The notes under the pieces: generated by a model
Told to the model about the DNA's origin: nothing
The model's input: the letters and a program-made list of their open reading frames with translations, nothing else
Database searches by the model: none
In this document: positions 57,766 to 64,000 of the stretch, in pieces
Layout of the letters: the number at the start of each line of letters is the position of its first letter
Position numbering within the stretch: position 1 is the first letter of the stretch
Position numbers and translations under genes: made by a program
Assembly: GCA_021229015.1 (NCBI GenBank)
Contig: CM037792.1
Coordinates: 2,154,070-2,218,069 of the forward strand
Length of the DNA stretch: 64,000 bases
Direction of reading: 5' to 3'
Source: Solen grandis
Lineage: Eukaryota; Mollusca; Bivalvia; Adapedonta; Solenidae

Positions 57766-59814
57766 CTACTGCTTTCGGCTTCTTTTTGCCTCTGTAGTGA
57801 TTTTGTCTTGGATATTTATCGAAGACAAATCCGCCCATTTATTTCTAAATTCTGGGAACCTCTCTAACTTATTTCTAATGCCGTACATACTGGCCTTCTT
57901 TCCAGTGACTGCACACAAATCTATCTCAACCTGCCAGTCTTGGATGAAACTGATCCTGGCCTCTTCCGACCATGTCGTCCTCCGAGATTGCTTCCCATCC
58001 GCCCTTTTCACTACAGAAACAGAAGTAAATAATTCTGAGGTACCTTCCTCCTCAGAATTTTCAGTAGCAAGTGAGTCTTCAAGACCCATCTGTGGGTCTT
58101 GGCTCAGTACCCAGTTTTTCACTGTCAGGCCAACTCGTTGGGCTGTGTAAAATATATCTGGCTCCAGCGGGAAAGGGACTGCAGCTTTTGTATTCGACAG
58201 TCTTGGTTTTGTCACCTTTGTCCCTGGGTCACTGTGCGGTCCATTGCATTGTGTAATAGGAATACTGACAAATCCAGGGTCACTGCTGCAATACCTTACA
58301 TTGAAAGTAGATGGAACCTGCACTTTTGAACATGGTGTCATGTCAGGGCTAATGACAGCGGCTGTGGCACTCTCAATGGCAGAATATCTGACTTCGGTCG
58401 CTGTGACAGTTAACGGCTTTCCTACATAAGCAACTGTCTTTACAGAAAGGGGACATGCAATGACCGGTGCTGAACAGGTAGCAGGTGCAGTTGCTGTAGT
58501 AGTTGTTTTAAGAACAGTGATAGGGCCTCTGGCTTTGGTTTCAGCAGGTGCAGTTGATTGCTTACGGGTAGCTCTTTTTACAAAGAGAGGATGAATAGCA
58601 AGGGGAGATGCAAGGACCGGCGTTGAAGTTTGAGATACCGTTGCTGTGGCAGCTCTGACTTGGGATACAGCGGATGCAGTTGACTGCTTACGGGCAGCTT
58701 TCTTAACAAAGAGAGGAGAAATATCAAGAGGAGATTCCAGGACCGGTGTAGAATAAGTTTTAGATGCCGTTGCTGTAGCAGGTCTGACTTTGGATTCAGC
58801 GGATGCAGTTGACTGCTTACGGGCAGCTTTCTTTACAAAGAGAGGATAAATATCAAGAGGAAATTCAAGGACAGGTGTAGAATAAGTGTTAGATGCCGTT
58901 GCTGTAGCTGCTCTGACTTTGGATTCAGCGGATGCAGTTGACTGCTTACGGGCAGTTTTCTTTACAAAGAGAGGATAAATATCAAGAGGAGATTTAAGGT
59001 CCGGTGTAGTGGAAGTTTTAGATGCCGTAGCTGTAGTAGCTCTGACTTTGGATTTAGTGGGTGCAGTTGACTGCTTACGGGCAGCTTTCTTTACAAAGAT
59101 AGGATAAACATCAAGAGGAGATGCAAGGACCGGCGTTGAATAAGTTATAGATGCCGTAGCTGTGGCAGCTCTGATATGGGAATCAGCGGATGCAGTTGAC
59201 TGCTTGCTTAATTTAGATGTTATCCCTTTCCTTTCTTGTGTATCCTTTTCTACACGTCCTTTCCCTCTCATTTTGTTCAGTGTTTTCTTAATACCCTGCG
59301 TGACGTTATTAAACGAGACTTCTTCTTCACTTGTCATGACTTTAATTGAAACAAGAAATTTACTGAATCTTGTAAGATATGAAATGAGAGTAGAAGAAGA
59401 GGCAGGACCACGCCCATACATGCTCAAAATGTTCATGTATTCCTGTAAAGTCTCAGGATTGAGAGCTTCTACGGGTTTGTACTGGCATTTAGTGTGCAGC
59501 AAATACCGTTCCACGGCCCATGCATATTCTTTCGCACGGTCCGGATTCGTGAAATCCCCCAGGAAACTTATAAGATAATACATCCACGATTCGGTGAATG
59601 GACTTAGATTACCATGTGACTGATTAGAATCATTAGAGGACGAAGTTTTTTCTGGTTCAACCTCCAAAGACTCTAATAATTCTGAGTCATTTATTTGGTC
59701 TTCGTCTAAGGCTTCTTTGCCTGAACTATCATGGTCAGAATCAGTGAGTGCCCAGTCCATTTCGCAAACTTGGGCCAGTGAAGAGAATGTTTTGTAAATG
59801 CAGCAGTAATACAA
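57766..59814 (-). CDS. Crypton-like tyrosine-recombinase paralogue without catalytic core
   Basis: A single open frame of 682 codons; translation could also start at the second Met (MDWALTDSD, residue 19, 59760). Residues about 70-190 resemble the helical core-binding (SAM-like) domain of tyrosine recombinases (GRGPASSSTLISYLTRFSKF) and match the neighbouring copy closely. Where that copy has about 213 catalytic codons, this one goes from TQERKGI straight to TSKLSKQST, in frame. Residues 204 to about 435 are a 43-residue repeat present about five times (KQSTASAESKVRAATATAS, STPVLESPLDIYPLFVKKAA). The C-terminus (about 612-682) has WSEEARISFIQDW, TGKKASMYGIRNKLERFPEF and a basic tail, a possible SANT/Myb-like DNA-binding region. 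It would be catalytically dead; a DNA-binding or regulatory role is speculative. Confidence 0.7.
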   Translation of the reverse strand: MYYCCIYKTFSSLAQVCEMDWALTDSDHDSSGKEALDEDQINDSELLESLEVEPEKTSSSNDSNQSHGNLSPFTESWMYYLISFLGDFTNPDRAKEYAWAVERYLLHTKCQYKPVEALNPETLQEYMNILSMYGRGPASSSTLISYLTRFSKFLVSIKVMTSEEEVSFNNVTQGIKKTLNKMRGKGRVEKDTQERKGITSKLSKQSTASADSHIRAATATASITYSTPVLASPLDVYPIFVKKAARKQSTAPTKSKVRATTATASKTSTTPDLKSPLDIYPLFVKKTARKQSTASAESKVRAATATASNTYSTPVLEFPLDIYPLFVKKAARKQSTASAESKVRPATATASKTYSTPVLESPLDISPLFVKKAARKQSTASAVSQVRAATATVSQTSTPVLASPLAIHPLFVKRATRKQSTAPAETKARGPITVLKTTTTATAPATCSAPVIACPLSVKTVAYVGKPLTVTATEVRYSAIESATAAVISPDMTPCSKVQVPSTFNVRYCSSDPGFVSIPITQCNGPHSDPGTKVTKPRLSNTKAAVPFPLEPDIFYTAQRVGLTVKNWVLSQDPQMGLEDSLATENSEEEGTSELFTSVSVVKRADGKQSRRTTWSEEARISFIQDWQVEIDLCAVTGKKASMYGIRNKLERFPEFRNKWADLSSINIQDKITTEAKRSRKQ
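58575..59210 (-). repeat. 129-bp coding repeat (43 residues), about five units
   Basis: GCAGTTGACTGCTTACGGGC-type sequence recurs at about 129-bp steps. The frame is kept throughout and differences between units are mainly single codons. The second gene copy has one such unit. Confidence 0.9.
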
Positions 59815-60960
59815 ACTAGTAATATCTACAATGCAGAAAAAATTAAAGAGTAAAGAAAAGCACTGAATGAAAAAAAATGGTATTCAAAAATGACATAAAA
59901 CTGGAAATATCGGAAAATCAAAATGCAGTAATACGAACTAGTACTATTTACATCGCAGAAAAAAATTGAATGAATCCAAACACTGAAAAATGGTATTCAG
60001 TTGTAGCATAAAACTGAACATATGCACAATTTAACGATGCAGTGATTCAATTCAACTCAATTCAAACACTTGAAATATGCAGACATAAATCAATGCAGCT
60101 AAAGTAATAAGTAATATTAAGAATGCAGAAAACACGTCTTGACTGGGCAAAATCTCAGGAAAGAATGAAAAATCTATAGTAAATCAACCAAAATGAGGTT
60201 CGACGAGGTCCTCCGGAATGCTTGCGAAAAGAAAATGTATAGGTGAAATTTTCCGGATTTTGAGCGATTCCCTATGAATTCGTTTATGAAAATTGGTAGG
60301 ATTGTAGTAGTCTATAAAAGCAAATTTATATTCAAGTTTCATGTAATTCGCACTTCTTGTTCAAAAGTTAGAGCAAAATCTGCATTGAAAAGTGCAGAGG
60401 CTCTGAGGGCTATTTTTTTCAAGGTAATTGCCTGTAACTTAGGAACCGGAAGTGCAAATTGCATGATATATACAGGAAAGATTGCGTTTATTATGCCCAG
60501 TTATCAGGAAAAGTTCACCTAGATTGTGAAGCTAAAATAGCAAAAATTTTCTGCAGGGGTTTATATGGACACCCTGTTTAAATTGCAAGTAACTTGAGAA
60601 TGAGAAAGCTGTTTTTCTTGAAATTTTGCAGAACGAATAAGATATTAACGCGCTGCCATCTGACCAAGTTTCAGAGAGAAACTCCAGTGGAAACCTTCAA
60701 TTTCAGGAAAAGAACAACGGAGATTTTTACAGAAGAAAATTTTCGGCCTCAAAATTCGGGATGAATTTGTCTCCAGCGCCTCTGCACCATGCAGAAATGA
60801 TGTTTATTTGCCTCTAACTTAAGAACCGGAAGTGCAAATTGCATGAAATTTTGCAAAAATAATGTACTTATACAGGACTATAAGCCTGGCCGGTTCATTG
60901 AAGAAATTCCAAAGGAATCACAAAATATAACAAAAAAATCTCAAACAATAGAACGCCGAC
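59815..60960. other. Spacer between the two recombinase-like genes
   Basis: A diverged direct repeat of about 125 bp lies at 59800-60020 (GCAGTAATAC(A/G)AACTAGTA twice). GAACCGGAAGTGCAAATTGC recurs at about 60441 and 60822. No gene is supported; the frames at 60274-60522 and 60843-61103 run through these repeats. Confidence 0.55.
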
Positions 60961-61600
60961 ATTTTTTCTGCACGAAGCCTTTGCATGAGAGAACACTGGC
61001 AATTCTTCCCGATCTTAACAGGGTAATACCCTCATACAAAGGCCTTTCCCATAGATCAAATAATGGAACGCCGACATTTTTCTTGCACGAAGCATTTGCA
61101 TGAGAGATCACTGGCAATTCTACCCGATCTTCAAAGTACTACAAAAATACTAATGAAATCAATAAAGGGGTGAATTGTCAGGGTCATACTGTTCTACAAA
61201 GGCTTTATAAATATTACTCAGAAATAAGTTCTCGGGTAGAAATGCCACAAAATTTGTCAGGGTCATACTTTCATACAAAGGCCTCTAGCAGAAAGTAGTT
61301 TAATCAGGGTCATACTCTCATGCAAAGGCCTCCAGTACAAGGTCATACTCTCATGCAAAGGCCTGCAGTACAGGGTAGATTTTCCAGGGTCATACTATCG
61401 TGCAAAGGCCTTCAATATATTACACTTAGTGAAATCAATGAAGGGGTAGAATTGGCAGGGTCATACTTTTCTACAAAGGCTTTATAAATATTACTCAGAA
61501 ATAACGCTCTCAGGTAGAAATGCCACTAAGTTTGTAGTAAGATAGAATTGTCAGGTTCATTTTCGCATATAAAAGATACATTTCAAATAACTTCGTTTGC
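60960..61600. repeat. Module A-type motifs between the gene copies
   Basis: At 60968-61110 the motif occurs in reversed order (GCCTTTGCATGAGAG, then CTCATACAAAGGCC, then GCATTTGCATGAGAG), with CACTGGCAATTCT(T/A)CCCGATCTT twice about 113 bp apart. From about 61187 the sequence matches 56930 onward. Confidence 0.88.
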
Positions 61601-61920
61601 TCGTTGGCCACATGTAAACTATACATAGAACCATGTGTTCACCCTTACACCGCGATGAGGTCAGCAAACAGGTAAGGGGTGGATCAGTTGATTACCGACC
61701 CTGAATCAAATAATAATCGCAAGGTGAATTAGCACCTTATTTAAATGTACAAAGCCATTGATTATTACAATGATTGGTTGAATAAGTAATACAAATCGTT
61801 GTGGTAATTGGACAAAAATTTACACTCAATGATTAAAAAAGATTGCTACAAAGACATATAAGGACATACAAGGACATAGATTACGATCCAAAATAATAAA
61901 AAAAAGATGAAAGATAAATC
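61601..61920. other. Duplicated 3' flank of the recombinase-like gene, copy 2
   Basis: Matches 57341-57765 apart from AT-rich indels, ending with the same AAGGACATA triplet and AGATTACGATCCAAAATAAT before the stop codon of the second copy. Confidence 0.8.
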
Positions 61921-64000
61921 CTACTGCTTTCGGCTTCTTTTTGCCTCTGTAGTGATTTTGTCTTGGATATTTATCGGAGACAAATCCACCCATTTATTGC
62001 TTAATTCTGGGAATCTCTCTAACTTATTTCTAATGCCGTACATGCTAGCCTTCTTTCCAGTGACTGCACACAAACCTATCTCAACCTGCCAGTCTTGGAT
62101 GAAACTGATCCTGGCCTCTTCCGACCATGTCCTCCTCCGAGATTGCTTCCCATCCGCCCTTTTCACTACAGAAACAGAAGTAAATAATTCTGAGGTACCT
62201 TCCTCCTCAGAATTTTCAGTAGCAAGTGAGTCTTCAAGACCCATCTGTGGGTCTTGGCTCAGTACCCAGTTTTTCACTGTCAGGCCAACTCGTTGGGCTG
62301 TGTAAAATATATCTGGCTCCAGCGGGAAAGGGACTGCAGCTTTTGTATCCGACAGTCTTGGTTTTGTCACCTTTGTCCCTGGGTCACTGGGCGGTCCATT
62401 GCATTGTGTAATAGGAATACTGACAAATCCAGGGTCACTGCTGCAATACCTTACATTGGAAGTAGGTGGGACCTGTACTTTTGAATATGGTGTCATGTCA
62501 GGGCTAATGACAGCGGCTGTGGCACTCTCAATGGCAGAATCTCTGACTTCGGTCGCTGTGACAGTTAACGGCTTTCCTACACAAGCAACTGTCTTTACAG
62601 AAAGGGGACACGCAATGACCGGTGCTGAACAGGAAGCAGGTGCAGTGGCTGTGGTAGTTCTTTTAAGAACAGTGATAGGGCCGGTTGGGTTTCACAGGTC
62701 AGTTGACTGGTTACTGGTAGCTCTCTTTACAAAGAGAGGCGAAATAGCAAGGGGAGATGCAAGGACCGGCGTTGACGTTTGAGATGCCGTTGCTGTGGCA
62801 GCTTTGACTTGGGATTCAGCGGGTGTAGTTGACTGTCTGCTTAATTGAGACTGTCTGCTTAATTTAGATGCCATCTTAGTTACTTTAACAGCCAGTCTAG
62901 GGGCTGCTCCCACGTCATAAAAGGTTTTCTCTGTTTGCAAGCTGTGTTTTAGCTGCTTGGCAACCGTTTCCCGTAATTCGGGATGCTCCTCGGCAAAGCC
63001 GGTTGCAATTCTCTTGCGATTTTTAGTAGCACAGTTCGGGCCAAATCGGGTCTCCATCCCAGTCTTCTGCCAGCAGGTTCTAAATTCTCTGTTAATACGA
63101 GATGCACTTAAGGCCTTGCCTGCTTCCGGGTGTTGCAATGTTCCCTGTGTACAAAATGCGAGTTTTGAATCTGGATTTTTATCCTTAACGTATTTTACTA
63201 GATTTTGAAGAGCAGAATATTCTTGAGGTTTTAATGGAACTTGAAACGGCCCTTGCTTAGCTGTCTTGTGATCTGTCACCGATATTACTCGCCACTCCTC
63301 CTCTTCCTCATTTATGCGAACTGCATCCTGCACCTCGCTGCAGGTCATTGCTTTTATTACTCCGCTTCTTGCGCCGCTTCTTAAAATCATCGTCGTGATG
63401 AGGTACCTTTGCAAATTTGCATTGGAGTTATTGACTCCTTCTTCTAATGATCGAATTGCAAATTTAGTTCTTGGGTGATCATAGAAAAGACTAACATCGG
63501 GAGCCATAATGGCCTCCCTTTCTTGGGTAGCCTTTTCTACACGTCTTCTCCCTTTCATCTTGTTCAGTGTTTTCTTAAAGCCTTGCGTGTCGTTATTAAA
63601 CGAGGCTTCTTCTTCACTTGTCATGACTTTAGTTGAAACAAGAAATTTACTGAATCTTGTGAGATATGAAATGAGAGTAGAAGAAGAGGCAGGACCACGC
63701 CCAGACTTGCTCAAATCGTTCATATAATCCTGTAAAGTCTCAGGATTGAGAGCTTCAACGGGTTTGTCCCGGCATTTTGTATGCATCAAATACCGTTCCA
63801 CGCACCGGGCATACTCTTTCGCACGGTCCGGATTCGTGGAACCCCCACGGAAACTAATAAGATAGTTCATCCACGATTGGGTGTGTGGACTTAGATTACC
63901 ATGTGACTGTTTTGAATCATTAGACGTCGAAGACTTTTCTGGTTCAACCACCAAAGACTCTAATGATTCTGAGTCATTTATTTGGTCTTCGTCATCAATT
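61921..64000 (-). CDS. Crypton-like tyrosine recombinase, catalytic core present, in-frame TGA, 5' end off window
   Basis: The frame is open from the window end to a TGA near 62692 and then, in the same frame, to 61921. Numbering from codon 63952-63954: helical core-binding domain about 20-140; catalytic residues R196 (GARSG), K230 (DHKTAKQGP), R313 (TKNRKRIATGF; the usual His of HxxR is Thr310), H337 (LKHSLQ) and Tyr346 (KTFYDV). These are the tyrosine-recombinase positions in order. One copy of the 43-residue repeat follows, then the interrupted stretch, then the C-terminal region nearly identical to the left copy. No reverse transcriptase is present, which favours a Crypton-like DNA transposon over DIRS; this is my inference. 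The TGA lies in a patch that is 6 bases shorter than the left copy. Confidence 0.75.

Noticed and set aside
57752..59578. Plus-strand frames opposite the left recombinase-like gene (for example 57752-58150, 59162-59578)
   Set aside because: Antisense shadows; the minus-strand frame is much longer, has domains, and is conserved in the second copy.

Overview
This is an AT-rich animal nuclear window with long introns, GT-AG splice sites and dense non-autonomous mobile elements. The repeat content points to a bivalve mollusc, probably a heterodont (clam-like) lineage: elements beginning AGCTCACC and ending in a GGCCAT hairpin plus CTTGTTT, pearl/Helitron-like elements with tandem cores of about 150-160 bp, a tRNA-derived SINE and a TTAA-type MITE. 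The species call is an inference from repeat style. Two 100-base N gaps (4388-4487, 49361-49460) show that this is a scaffolded draft assembly.

1-5.2 kb: a SINE, a microsatellite, a MITE, a triplet array and a gap; no convincing gene. 5.2-36.5 kb, + strand: one large innate-immunity-type NLR gene. Four exons are legible: 5199-5782 and 9904-10062 (DZIP3-like HEPN region), 14800-15277 (coiled coil with a 48-residue duplication) and 30611 to about 36467 (NACHT ATPase, winged helix, then 13 tandem 96-residue LRR cassettes). Phases match across the first three junctions. The last exon carries several frame disruptions (one-base changes in G and A runs, an 11-bp deletion, a cluster of small deletions), so the locus is either a decaying NLR or an intact NLR with unpolished consensus errors. 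Its introns are almost filled by mobile elements, including a hAT-like element with 14-bp inverted ends and an 8-bp target duplication that lies next to a Ty3/gypsy pol fragment.

36.5-49.4 kb: mostly non-coding, with a 65-bp tandem repeat, a second MITE copy, a perfect 23-bp hairpin, a palindromic MITE-like element, a composite SINE and three weak candidate exons. 49.5-57.3 kb: a higher-order repeat of about 2.6-2.7 kb that alternates a 31-bp minisatellite (module B) with a module rich in the motif CTCATGCAAAGGCC (module A). Part of module A is an array of inverted repeats, period about 48 bp, with 15-bp arms around an 8-bp centre.

57.3-64 kb: two tandem minus-strand copies of a Crypton-like tyrosine-recombinase gene, each with module A sequence at its 3' side. 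The right copy keeps the catalytic core but has an in-frame TGA and runs off the window. The left copy has lost about 213 catalytic codons in frame and instead carries a 43-residue repeat expanded about fivefold. The most interesting signals are the reassorting LRR cassettes and the pairing of a recombinase gene with an array of recombination-site-like inverted repeats.
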